Assembly: GCF_030297135.1 (NCBI RefSeq)
Contig: NZ_AP028065.1
Coordinates: 1,488,001-1,552,000, forward strand
Reading direction: 5' to 3'
DNA length: 64,000 nt
Origin: Pseudoalteromonas apostichopi
GTDB taxonomy: Bacteria; Pseudomonadota; Gammaproteobacteria; Enterobacterales; Alteromonadaceae
The position numbers and the translations under genes are program-made. Shown piece by piece: positions 34,256 through 43,033 of this stretch. Numbering within the stretch: the stretch's first letter is position 1; every line of letters starts with the position of its first letter. The notes under the pieces were generated by a model. It made no database searches and was not told the DNA's origin. It saw nothing but the letters and a program-made list of their open reading frames with translations.

Positions 34256-34332
34256 AGTAGCGACCATTTTTAATGAGCTGCTATTTTTGCTATAATTTCG
34301 CCCCTTTATTTTAGAGGTACTAAGGGGGATGT

Positions 34333-35364
34333 ATGAAATTACTGTATTGGTTAGAGGAATGGACCAGTCTCCCCCGCGATGAGCAACAAAGCCTTATGCC
34401 TATGACTGGCGGTGACTTGCTCGGCGATGTTTATGTAAAATACCATATCATTGATGCCAATAAGCCCCTGCTAATTACCTTCTCTCCTGCTGGAACAAAT
34501 TATCAAGAACATGATATCACTGATGATTTTTCGCCTTGGGCTTATAAGCTCGCGAAAAAGCAAGATGTGAATATTATCGCCTTTCAACATTTAGGCATTA
34601 GTAACTGGTTTAGACACCGTAATCTGTTGTTTTTCATTGAGCAGCTAGCACCACTGATTAGTGGGTTTAAAGAACGGTTAGGTTATGGCTTGAGTCGAGG
34701 AGGCTTTGCCGTTGGTGCATTTGCCAATCTATTAAAGCTTGATAAAGTTTTACTCTTTCACCCTGTTAGCACAAAAAACAAAGAAAAAGCGCCATGGGAT
34801 GATCGTTCAAGCACCGAAATCGCGCAAAAATTCGATTGGAACGGTGACTACCACGATTTAGATTTAGGCCATGCAAAGGGTTATATTATTTACGATCCAA
34901 CGAATCGCATCGACCGCGCTCATGCTAAACGTTACCCACAACTAACCCACTTACGCGTGTTTGGTATGGGCCATAGTGTTCATGCAACATATTTAAATAA
35001 GTTTGGCTTTTATAAAGATGTTGCTGTTGATTTTATTAGCCACCAGCAAGTTGATATAGCCCAGTTCCGCCAACAAACAAAAACCCTGCGCTTTAAAGAA
35101 GACTATTATCGTCGTCTAAATAAAGCAAACAAGAGTTCGCCACATCGTTTAGCCTTACTAAGCACCGCGCATACAATTTTAGCAGAAGAAAAAGCTGAGC
35201 ATATGCAAGAACAAAAGGATGCGATTGATGTGCAACCGCTGATTGATGTTGCAATCAAACATCAAGATGAACACCCAAACGATGCTATTAAGGTATTAGA
35301 AGTAGCGCAGCAACTCTCACCGGATGACCCTGTGATAGATCATAAACTAAAACAGTTGAAGTGA
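34333..35364 (+). CDS. Alpha/beta-hydrolase-like protein of unknown function
   Basis: A 343-residue protein with no sure family. Residues about 110-125 read GYGLSRGGFAVGAF, which resembles a nucleophile elbow (G-x-S-x-G-G), and strand-like LLITFSPAGTNY (about 45-57) could give the first strands and oxyanion loop. HLRVFGMGHSVHATYL near 213 might supply the His. The C-terminal 60 residues (IDVAIKHQDEHPNDAIKVLE...) look like a TPR-type helical pair. Proteins of this type are sometimes found in capsule or glycan contexts, but nothing nearby supports that. Cytoplasmic by lack of signal. Confidence 0.75.
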   Translation: MKLLYWLEEWTSLPRDEQQSLMPMTGGDLLGDVYVKYHIIDANKPLLITFSPAGTNYQEHDITDDFSPWAYKLAKKQDVNIIAFQHLGISNWFRHRNLLFFIEQLAPLISGFKERLGYGLSRGGFAVGAFANLLKLDKVLLFHPVSTKNKEKAPWDDRSSTEIAQKFDWNGDYHDLDLGHAKGYIIYDPTNRIDRAHAKRYPQLTHLRVFGMGHSVHATYLNKFGFYKDVAVDFISHQQVDIAQFRQQTKTLRFKEDYYRRLNKANKSSPHRLALLSTAHTILAEEKAEHMQEQKDAIDVQPLIDVAIKHQDEHPNDAIKVLEVAQQLSPDDPVIDHKLKQLK

Positions 35365-35393
35365 TACAGCAGCTTGAAGCCTTAAGGCGTAAG

Positions 35394-35606
35394 TTAACCC
35401 TTGGGTTTTACTTTGCGGTGTTTTTTGACCCGTCCGTGTTTGGGGATAATTGTTAAGTACATCACTAAAGCTAACCACGAAAAGAAGATGATACCTATTA
35501 ACCAAGCATTCTTTTCGTGGCCCTGAGTGCGTTTACTATTGAGCACAATGACCACAGGTAAGATGTAGGCACTCAATACAATAATTAAAAACGCAACTTC
35601 ACTCAT
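35394..35606 (-). CDS. Small two-TM protein, PLDc_N or superinfection-immunity-like
   Basis: A 70-residue protein, start taken at the ATG at 35606 (the frame extends three codons to a TTG). Two membrane segments are evident, about residues 3-21 (VAFLIIVLSAYILPVVIVL) and 35-55 (WLIGIIFFSWLALVMYLTI), followed by a very basic tail KKHRKVKPKG. The pattern N-A-W-L-x(14)-Y-L matches the N-terminal domain of cardiolipin-synthase-like proteins and also the Imm superinfection family; it cannot be told which. Its 5' edge abuts a MITE-like element, which probably supplies or replaced its promoter. Confidence 0.7.
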   Translation of the reverse strand: MSEVAFLIIVLSAYILPVVIVLNSKRTQGHEKNAWLIGIIFFSWLALVMYLTIIPKHGRVKKHRKVKPKG

Positions 35607-35609
35607 AAA

Positions 35610-35769
35610 TACCAATTCGCTTAATTAAGTGGTCCATTTTGAGGCAATAAAACCTTGTTGATAGCAAGGCAAAAATTTTGTTATTTAGTTGTTCTAAATG
35701 AGGAATTTTTAACGCAGTTAGCAACAGGTTTAATCCCTCAAAATGATTAAGTATTATTGCGGATTGGTA
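35610..35769. mobile_element. MITE-like imperfect inverted-repeat element
   Basis: About 160 bp whose ends are inverted: left TACCAATTCGC...CATTTTGAGG (35610-35644), right, reverse-complemented, TACCAATCCGC...CATTTTGAGG (35769-35736). The arms continue with a shared TAAAACC. No ORF is present. It fills the whole gap between the two-TM gene and the K+ channel stop. Similar sequences ending ATACCAAT are remembered from Pseudoalteromonas and Shewanella intergenic regions, but this was not searched. No other copy was seen in this window. Confidence 0.75.
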
Positions 35770-36834
35770 CTATACCAACGCTGACCAATCAACTTCGTCG
35801 CTCAAAACACGCTCCGCAGCAATATAATGCAAAATATCTCCCTCACTTACTACATAATCAAGTGGCGGGTTTAAGTCCATATTTTTTGCACTCAAGTTAT
35901 GTGCGACACCCAGTAGTATAGCATCGTGACTATATTTAAAGTGATGAAACAGCTTGCCAAATTCCATTGCTTGCACGCCTTTTGGAATTGGTAAACTAAA
36001 TTGAGTATCCCCGTGTAGTGTCGATAACAACTCTTCTTGCACGCGGCTTGAACCTGGGTCTTGCATTGAACGCACTAATATCTCTGCTGATTTAGCACTG
36101 CTACATTCTACATTGTGGCAATGCTCATGTAGCATTTCGATTTTAGTTTCATCAGTAAAGTGCGCACTGATGTGGCACTGTTCATTGACCAACTTGCTAA
36201 TACGCAGGGCTGTTGTAAACGTTTGGTCATCATCTTGGCCATCAATTATAATTTTGTCGGCGCGATCAATGGCGATTCTTTTCAACTCATCTAAGTCAGT
36301 AAAGCTACTTAGCCGAGCAAAATCAACCATCGGATTTGCTAAAAATGGATGTTCCATTTGCTCTGTGACCGCCAATAGAATACGACGATCTAAACGTTTA
36401 TGATCGGCCAAGATATAGTCAACCATCTTCTTAGTCCGTGTATCGTGCCAACCAAAGATAATTATGTGATTGTTTATATGTGCGAAGCTTTTATCACCCG
36501 TCATAGCGCGCCTAATTAAATAAGTTACTGTTTGCCCTGTTTTTCCTAACAGAACGCCAAATAATGCTAAACCAAAAGGTATTTGTAGTAATGCGACAAT
36601 CCAACGGCCAAGCTCTGTGCTAGCGCTAAAGTCGCCATAGCCAACTGTTGATGTTGTTACTACATAATAATAAAAATAAGTACTGAGTGGTGTGAGCGCT
36701 TGCTCTCCTGCAAGCATAAGTAGCCACCAAATAAGTAGCATATGCAAAAGCGTAGTAAATACCACAGCCTGCCAACTTACTTGATCTATATGACTGCGAA
36801 TAAGTACCACTAAACGATTAAATATATGATGCAT
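35770..36834 (-). CDS. Two-TM potassium channel with RCK (TrkA-N-like) domain
   Basis: A 354-residue ion channel. Two membrane helices (about 22-42 and 78-103) flank a pore with the K+ selectivity filter TVGYGD near residue 62. The cytoplasmic part has a Rossmann-like RCK domain (HIIIFGWHDTRTKKMV near 122), although the glycines of a nucleotide motif are weak, and a ligand-gating C-terminus. It resembles MthK/Kch-type channels. The stop codon lies inside a small palindrome, TTGGTACTATACCAA, at the junction with the inverted-repeat element. Confidence 0.9.
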   Translation of the reverse strand: MHHIFNRLVVLIRSHIDQVSWQAVVFTTLLHMLLIWWLLMLAGEQALTPLSTYFYYYVVTTSTVGYGDFSASTELGRWIVALLQIPFGLALFGVLLGKTGQTVTYLIRRAMTGDKSFAHINNHIIIFGWHDTRTKKMVDYILADHKRLDRRILLAVTEQMEHPFLANPMVDFARLSSFTDLDELKRIAIDRADKIIIDGQDDDQTFTTALRISKLVNEQCHISAHFTDETKIEMLHEHCHNVECSSAKSAEILVRSMQDPGSSRVQEELLSTLHGDTQFSLPIPKGVQAMEFGKLFHHFKYSHDAILLGVAHNLSAKNMDLNPPLDYVVSEGDILHYIAAERVLSDEVDWSALV

Positions 36835-36979
36835 AATCCTTGCGATTTATAGTGGAGGAAATTATCGATACGGTACTGTAATGCTTGCTCTTTGGCAACT
36901 GATGGAAAATTCCTAATGCATGTCGATGAAAAATAATAGTAGACTATACTATCTCTGTATTAGGTATTTAGGGTGAAAT

Positions 36980-37933
36980 ATGTCAGGTGTTCTTGCTTCT
37001 GTTGATAAGCGTACGCAACTGGTCGGTGAAAACCGCTTAGAGCTTTTGCTATTTTACCTACACAGTCGCCACTTATTCGCACTCAATGTGTTCAAAGTGA
37101 AAGAAGTGGTCAAGTTACCGCAAATTAGTAAAATTCCCCATGCGCATCCTAAAGTGTCTGGGGTCGTAAATATTCGCGGCGAATCCATTCCGGTGATTGA
37201 TTTACGCAAAGCGATAAACATGCCAGAAGCTAAACACATCGAAGATACAAACCTCGTTATCACTGAGTACAATCGCACCGTGCAAGGCTTTTTAATTGGT
37301 AAAGTTGATCAAATTGTCAATATGACATGGTCAGATATCATGCCGCCGCCAACTGCTATTGGTAAAAATCACTACCTAACTGCCTTAACGAAATTGAAAC
37401 GTGATGACCAAGAGCAGTTGGTTGAAATTATTGATGTAGAAAAAGTGCTCGCCGAAATCGTTGAGTACGAAGTCCAAATATCTGAAGATATTCTTGATAA
37501 AAGCATCGTGAACGAATTTGCAGGCCGCAAAATTCTTCATGCCGATGATTCACCTACAGCACGTAAGCAAGTAAGCGATACATTATCGCAACTTGGTATC
37601 GAAATCATACCTGCTCGTAACGGACTTGAAGCTCTTGAGATGTTAAAAGGCTGGGCTGATCAAGGCAAAGATGTTGAGAAAGAATTACTTATGGTGATCA
37701 CCGATGCTGAAATGCCAGCAATGGATGGCTATCGTTTAACACACGAAATTCGTAACGACAGCCGAATGAAGAACTTACATATCGTTCTTAATACATCCCT
37801 AAGCGGAAGCTTTAACCAAGCTTTAGTTGAGAAGGTTGGCTGTAATGCCTTTTTATCCAAGTTCCAGCCAATACTATTAGTAGAAGAAGTTCAAGCTCGC
37901 TTAAAAGCCGTGCTAGAGCAAGACTCACAGTAA
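36980..37933 (+). CDS. cheV: Chemotaxis protein CheV
   Basis: Coupling protein linking receptors to CheA: CheW-like domain (about residues 20-165, with FALNVFKVKEVVKLP and VSGVVNIRGESIPVIDLR) followed by a receiver domain (about 190-312). The phosphoacceptor Asp is in VITDAEMPAMDGY near residue 242 and the Lys is in FLSKFQP near 294. Length of 317 is typical. It is a lone chemotaxis gene here, common for CheV paralogues. Confidence 0.95.
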   Translation: MSGVLASVDKRTQLVGENRLELLLFYLHSRHLFALNVFKVKEVVKLPQISKIPHAHPKVSGVVNIRGESIPVIDLRKAINMPEAKHIEDTNLVITEYNRTVQGFLIGKVDQIVNMTWSDIMPPPTAIGKNHYLTALTKLKRDDQEQLVEIIDVEKVLAEIVEYEVQISEDILDKSIVNEFAGRKILHADDSPTARKQVSDTLSQLGIEIIPARNGLEALEMLKGWADQGKDVEKELLMVITDAEMPAMDGYRLTHEIRNDSRMKNLHIVLNTSLSGSFNQALVEKVGCNAFLSKFQPILLVEEVQARLKAVLEQDSQ

Positions 37934-38047
37934 TCGCTATAGCATCTGTTTTTAAACGCATCAGCTAAAGCAACGGCGTCGCAATTTGCCAATTATCGTT
38001 ATTCATGATTTATTGGCATTATCGATTCGACGACAACAATAAAAACT

Positions 38048-39361
38048 ATGCTAAATCGCGTTGCTAAACCATTCACTAAACTAGTTGAGCGTTATCTACC
38101 CGACCCGTTCGTATTTGTTATTTTACTCACCTTACTGAGCTTCATCGTTGCAAGTCTCTTTACTCCGTCAACGCCCACGCAGGTACTCGCGGCTTGGGGA
38201 GGTGGGTTTTGGAACCTATTACAATTTGCCATGCAAATGCTGCTGGTGCTGCTAACGGGCTACATGCTAGCGAGTACCCCTGTTATGCGCAGCATACTCA
38301 ACAAACTTGCAACTCTCGCCAACAGCCCTGCCAAAGCGATCATACTCGTTACGCTCGTGTCTTTATTGGCTAGCTGGCTAAATTGGGGCTTTGGTTTAGT
38401 GATTGGCGCTTTGTTCGCCAAAGCAATTGCGAAACAAACCCGCGTTGATTACCGTTTACTAGTTGCCAGTGCTTATTCTGGTTTTATTGTTTGGCATGGC
38501 GGCTTAGCCGGCTCAGTACCGCTGACTATCGCAACCGATGGTCACTTTTCACAGCAAAGCATTGGCATAATAGGCACCGAGAACACGATCTTTTCAGCAT
38601 TCAATATCGCCATCGTTGTGGGCTTATTTATTATTATGCCGCTGGTAAATCGCTATATGTTGCCAAGCGAAAAAGACAGCGTTTATGTTGACCTAGCAAA
38701 GCTTGAAGATGAATCACAACAAATAGCGACGCCTACCCGCCCTGCCGAAGTCATCGAGCACAGTCGCTTGCTTGGTATGGGGGTAGGTGCCGTTGGTCTT
38801 GCCTATTTATTCTATTATTTTGTGCTAAACGGTGGCGGCTTAAACTTAAATAGCGTGATCGCTATTTTCTTATTCAGTGCAATTTTACTGCATCAAACAC
38901 CACATAATTTACTAAGCAGCTTACAACAAGCAATCCCCAGCGGCGCTGGTATTGTCATTCAATTTCCATTTTATGCTGGGATCATGGCGATTATGGTAAA
39001 AACGGGACTCGCTCAACAAATCTCTGAAGGGTTTATTGCCATTGCAACCGCCGAGACGCTGCCATTTTGGAGCTTTGTAAGTGCAGGGTTTGTGAATATA
39101 TTTGTGCCATCAGGCGGCGGCCAGTGGGCAGTGCAAGCGCCGATTGTCATTCCAGCCGCACAAACACTTGGCGCTGATATGCCACGAGTTGCTATGGCGG
39201 TTGCATGGGGCGATGCCTGGACCAACCTAATTCAACCGTTCTGGGCACTCCCTGTGCTTGCTATTGCCGGCTTAAAAGCAAAAGACATCATGGGCTTTTG
39301 CCTTGTACAGCTGATCATCACCGGCGTGTTTATATCTTTGATGCTGAGCTTTTATCCTTAA
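38048..39361 (+). CDS. atoE: Short-chain fatty acid transporter, AtoE family
   Basis: A 437-residue inner-membrane permease with about 10-12 hydrophobic segments. The start FVFVILLTLLSFIVASLFTP, ASWLNWGFGLVIGALFAK and the late VNIFVPSGGGQWAVQAP and WGDAWTNLIQPFWALP motifs are typical of the AtoE/DcuC-like family. E. coli AtoE takes up short-chain fatty acids for the ato pathway. No ato genes are adjacent, so the substrate is inferred. Confidence 0.9.
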   Translation: MLNRVAKPFTKLVERYLPDPFVFVILLTLLSFIVASLFTPSTPTQVLAAWGGGFWNLLQFAMQMLLVLLTGYMLASTPVMRSILNKLATLANSPAKAIILVTLVSLLASWLNWGFGLVIGALFAKAIAKQTRVDYRLLVASAYSGFIVWHGGLAGSVPLTIATDGHFSQQSIGIIGTENTIFSAFNIAIVVGLFIIMPLVNRYMLPSEKDSVYVDLAKLEDESQQIATPTRPAEVIEHSRLLGMGVGAVGLAYLFYYFVLNGGGLNLNSVIAIFLFSAILLHQTPHNLLSSLQQAIPSGAGIVIQFPFYAGIMAIMVKTGLAQQISEGFIAIATAETLPFWSFVSAGFVNIFVPSGGGQWAVQAPIVIPAAQTLGADMPRVAMAVAWGDAWTNLIQPFWALPVLAIAGLKAKDIMGFCLVQLIITGVFISLMLSFYP

Positions 39362-39368
39362 CTCAAAA

Positions 39369-39397
39369 TTAGGAAGTGAAAAAACACTTCCTAATAT
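39369..39397. terminator. Terminator after the AtoE gene
   Basis: TTAGGAAGTG and CACTTCCTAA with a 6-nt A loop. The T-run (ATATTT) is imperfect; the hairpin lies between convergent genes. Confidence 0.65.
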
Positions 39398-39415
39398 TTA
39401 ATATTGCAATGCTTA

Positions 39416-40432
39416 TTAACTTGCTAAAATCTTCATTGGTAAGCTTAGGATTGCGCTTTCTGAATCGGCAAAGTGCATCATCACTGCCACATGACCTGCA
39501 ACAACCAGTGCGTACATTACCGCTGAGAAGCCTTGCCCATAAGTATCAAGAGGGATGAGGTGTGAGTAGTGACGTCCGCGCCACTCAAAGATAATCTCAA
39601 GTGCCCCTACAAATAAGAAGAACACAAGTAGCATCAAACCAAAGGTGTAGCTTAGCCATAAGCCAAATAACACACCTAATAAACACACACTTAGACCTAT
39701 CCATGAACGCATCGAAAAACTAATACTTTTAAGTACATGGCCGCCATCTAAGGGCAGAATAGGTAACAAGTTGAATAGGTTTAACAGTGCACTGAGTACC
39801 GCCACACCAGCGAATATTTCCATTTCAGTGGCGTAGTAAAGCACGACTCCCAGTACTGAGGTAATTAAGCCAAAAGCGGGCCCCATGAGTGAGATCACCA
39901 CATCTTGCCATCGCGTGGTAATTTTATCATCGGAAACAGCCAAACCACCAACAAAGGGAATAAGGTAAATACCTTTAGTTTTAATGCCAAAATATTTCAT
40001 AGCACGCACATGACCATATTCATGTACAACCAAGCAAGCAATTAACATTAAGGCAAATTCAATGGAAAATAACCAAGCGTAGCCTGCCACCGAAGCACCC
40101 GCTAAAGCTGCTTTCACTACTTTTGCACTTTTGAATAATTTAAAACCCAGTGCCAGCAAACCTATAATGCCGCGTTTTGGTTCAGCTTCTTGTAACTCAG
40201 GTAAAGCAAGTTGGCTCACCTGCTGCTGGTTAACAAAAATTGCTAAGCTTTTTTCGTGCACTTTACTGGTATCAAGACCAATACGCTGCCCCTGAAAATC
40301 AAACTCATAAAGTTCGAGCTCTGGGTTATCGAAGGCAATTGCTTGTTGTTGATGAAAAAGCTGAATTAACTGTGAGCCATTTAAATGCAAAATAAAGGTT
40401 TCGTCTGCGAGACTCAGCTGAAGTCTGACCAT
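39416..40432 (-). CDS. Site-2-protease-type M50 membrane metalloprotease
   Basis: A 338-residue intramembrane protease-like protein. The zinc motif HEYGH is near residue 138 inside a membrane helix, and the second site NLLPILPLDGGHVL is near 215, giving the Asp ligand. Around six further hydrophobic segments lie between residues 105 and 325. The first 100 residues are soluble and not recognised. There is no PDZ domain, unlike RseP. The substrate is unknown. Convergent with the AtoE gene. Confidence 0.88.
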   Translation of the reverse strand: MVRLQLSLADETFILHLNGSQLIQLFHQQQAIAFDNPELELYEFDFQGQRIGLDTSKVHEKSLAIFVNQQQVSQLALPELQEAEPKRGIIGLLALGFKLFKSAKVVKAALAGASVAGYAWLFSIEFALMLIACLVVHEYGHVRAMKYFGIKTKGIYLIPFVGGLAVSDDKITTRWQDVVISLMGPAFGLITSVLGVVLYYATEMEIFAGVAVLSALLNLFNLLPILPLDGGHVLKSISFSMRSWIGLSVCLLGVLFGLWLSYTFGLMLLVFFLFVGALEIIFEWRGRHYSHLIPLDTYGQGFSAVMYALVVAGHVAVMMHFADSESAILSLPMKILAS

Positions 40433-40607
40433 AGTTCTTATATATACGAATAAAAAGTGCGGCCATTATACTTAGGCCTTGCAAAATTACTAATTTCCTT
40501 TAGGGACAAGGTTGTGTATTTTTTACGCTATAAAACAGGTAAAAAACATGACTAAATACCTTTTATCTACTACTTTTAACTTTAGCGTTCTTGTTCATGG
40601 AGTGAAT

Positions 40608-41828
40608 ATGGTGAAGTCAAATAGACACATTCTCGTAGTAGATGACTCTAAAGCCATCTTGATTGTTATGCATGCCATTTTAAATGAGCTTGAGGTTCCG
40701 CATATAACAACTTGTCTAAGTGCCGAAGAAGCATTAGAAAAGGTGAAAAAAGCCCCTCACTTTTTTGATGCTATTTTTACTGATCTCAACATGCCAGACA
40801 TGGATGGTATGGAGCTTATTCGTCATTTAGGCTCTATGAAGTACCATGGAGCAATTGCTATTATTTCGGAAATGGATCCTAAAGTTATTGACCTTGCTGC
40901 TGATCTGGCACGTAAGCATAACGCCCACTTAATTGGTAATGTCACTAAACCGGTACAGCTAAATCAGGTTTATTTACTACTGCAAAAACTTGAGCACTTT
41001 GCTATTCATGTTGAGCGCACCAAAACCCCTATTTCTGAGTCACTGTTACTACACGCTATCAGCCATAATGAAATTATTCCGTTTTATCAGCCTAAGATTA
41101 ATCGCCATGATAATCGGGTCGAAAGTATTGAGGTACTTGCCCGTATAAATACTAGCCAAGAAGAGGAAATAATCTTACCGGATCGTTTCATTTGCATAGC
41201 TGAAGACCTAGATTTAATAAACCTCATCACATTTCAATTATTTGAAAAGGCGACTAACGACTTTGCAGAAATCAAAGAGCAGTTTGATCCTAACTTAAAA
41301 TTGGCGTTTAACTTATCACCCTCACAGCTCGAGGACTTAAGTTGCCCAGATAAACTCGCTTTAATACTTCACCTTAACAATTTAACACCAAGTGAAGTAA
41401 TTTTAGAAATTACCGAACAGTATGCGCTCCGTAGTACTGCTCAACTTGAAACACTCAACCGCCTGAGAATGCGCGGTTTTGGTATTTCACTTGATGACTT
41501 TGGCACAGGATTTACTAATGTTCAGCAGCTAAAAACGCTGCCATTTACCGAAATAAAGATCGATCGCACCCTGATTAGCAATATTGAAACCGACCAGTTT
41601 TCACAAGTGATTGTTAGTAGTTTGGTGAATATAGCAATTCAAGAAGACCTTGCCATTGTTGCTGAAGGCATTGAGCGTGTGGAAGAGCTTGAGTACCTTG
41701 ACCGCTACAAAGAGTTTATTTTAATGCAGGGCTTTTTACTGTGCCGCCCGAAGGCCAAAGAAGATTTTTTAAATTGGTCACTCTCATGGCGGCAAATGGT
41801 AAAGACGGCAGCAGGACACCGCCGTTAA
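40608..41828 (+). CDS. Response regulator with EAL c-di-GMP phosphodiesterase domain
   Basis: A 406-residue RpfR-like protein, start chosen at 40608 (GGAG six bases before; longer frame has no such site). Residues 1-130 are a receiver (VVDDSK at the start, phospho-Asp in FTDLNMPDMDG near 58, Lys in VTKPVQ). Residues about 145-395 are an EAL domain with the signature EVLAR, NLSPSQL, LEITEQ, LDDFGTGF, EIKIDRTL, AEGIE and QGFLLCRP, so all the catalytic residues look intact. It probably degrades c-di-GMP to pGpG in response to an unknown kinase. No kinase gene is adjacent. Confidence 0.92.
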   Translation: MVKSNRHILVVDDSKAILIVMHAILNELEVPHITTCLSAEEALEKVKKAPHFFDAIFTDLNMPDMDGMELIRHLGSMKYHGAIAIISEMDPKVIDLAADLARKHNAHLIGNVTKPVQLNQVYLLLQKLEHFAIHVERTKTPISESLLLHAISHNEIIPFYQPKINRHDNRVESIEVLARINTSQEEEIILPDRFICIAEDLDLINLITFQLFEKATNDFAEIKEQFDPNLKLAFNLSPSQLEDLSCPDKLALILHLNNLTPSEVILEITEQYALRSTAQLETLNRLRMRGFGISLDDFGTGFTNVQQLKTLPFTEIKIDRTLISNIETDQFSQVIVSSLVNIAIQEDLAIVAEGIERVEELEYLDRYKEFILMQGFLLCRPKAKEDFLNWSLSWRQMVKTAAGHRR

Positions 41829-42889
41829 GGATTACGCTTATCGTCACTAACGATGGTATTACTCGATGCTAAACGTTGTCGCCAGCGCTGTTTGGCGACT
41901 TTTTGCATATTAGCTGATTGATCATGCTCATCAACAATTTCAAGTCCCATTAATGCTTCAATTAAATCTTCAAGAGTAACAATGCCTTGTACATCACCGT
42001 ACTCATCTACCACTAAACAAATGTGAGTACGCTCTGACAGTAAAGTCTCGAGTAATGTAGGCACATGCAAGGTTTCTGGTACCGTGTAAATAGGCTTAAC
42101 GAGCTTACTAATTTTATAGTCTTCACCTAAGCGATGATAAGCCAGCATGATGTCATTTTTATGCACGAAGCCAATAATATCGTCACCATTTTTGTCATAC
42201 ACCAATACCCTTGAAAACGAAGACGAACCATGTTCCGACAAGTATTGGTTTACAGTTAAATCTTTATGCACTTTAAAAAGCACCGTACGTGGCGTCATTA
42301 AGGTATCGAGTTTGGCATGACGAAAATGCAGCAGGCTGCGAATGATTTCAGATTCATCTTGCCCAAGCGCTCCTGACTCAGAGCCAATATCAGCCATTGC
42401 TTCAATCTCTTGGCGGATGTAATAAGCTTCATCGTAATTACGCCCCAAAAAGCGCGTTAAGATATCTGCAAACCACACAAAAGGTTTTAAAATAAATACC
42501 AACCAAATGAGGCTCACACTAACAATGGGGGTTAATCCTCGCCAATAATTAGCGCCTAATGTTTTAGGAATAATTTCAGAAAGCACCAGTACTAATAACG
42601 TCATAATTGCGGAGGCAACGCCAACTGCTGCATCTGAAAACACCACTGCAGCTTGTGCGCCAACGCCAGCGGCGCCTGCCGTGTGCGCTATGGTATTTAA
42701 CGTCAGTATTGCTGCTAAAGGTTGGTCTATATTATCTTTAAGCTTACCAACACGTTTTGCCAGTTGCGGTTGTTGCTTTCTGAGCATGGCAACATAACTT
42801 GGTGTAATACTTAACAGTACCGCCTCCATCACTGAGCACAAAAACGAAACCGCAATGGCAACAAACATATAAACAAGTAACAATGTCAC
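41825..42889 (-). CDS. CNNM/HlyC-CorC family protein (DUF21 plus CBS pair)
   Basis: A 354-residue membrane protein starting at a GTG at 42889, which has AAGAGG in front; the longer frame begins in unlikely sequence. Residues about 1-170 are the DUF21 domain with three to four membrane helices (PSYVAMLRKQQPQLAKRV, LVLSEIIPKTLGA). Residues about 200-325 hold two CBS motifs (TPRTVLFKVHKDLTVNQY, VDEYGDVQGIVTLEDLIEAL). The transporter-associated CorC/HlyC domain is missing, so it is the short form. A role in Mg2+/Co2+ homeostasis is known for the family. The stop overlaps the EAL gene's stop by 4 nt. Confidence 0.88.
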   Translation of the reverse strand: MTLLLVYMFVAIAVSFLCSVMEAVLLSITPSYVAMLRKQQPQLAKRVGKLKDNIDQPLAAILTLNTIAHTAGAAGVGAQAAVVFSDAAVGVASAIMTLLVLVLSEIIPKTLGANYWRGLTPIVSVSLIWLVFILKPFVWFADILTRFLGRNYDEAYYIRQEIEAMADIGSESGALGQDESEIIRSLLHFRHAKLDTLMTPRTVLFKVHKDLTVNQYLSEHGSSSFSRVLVYDKNGDDIIGFVHKNDIMLAYHRLGEDYKISKLVKPIYTVPETLHVPTLLETLLSERTHICLVVDEYGDVQGIVTLEDLIEALMGLEIVDEHDQSANMQKVAKQRWRQRLASSNTIVSDDKRNP

Positions 42890-43033
42890 TGTAAGCCCTC
42901 TTAAAAAGTTAACCTGCTCACCATAGCAATTGAAAACCACAAGCTCAAACCCGACTGCAATCTAACGCAGAGCACTTTTTGGGTAATTTGCAGCGTGCTA
43001 TATTGGTTTAAATTACCTTCAACAGGCGAAACT

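Noticed and set aside
42941..43033. Longer N-termini for the CNNM gene and the S9 peptidase
   Set aside because: Signal sequence and ribosome-site positions support the inner starts at 42889 and 43034.
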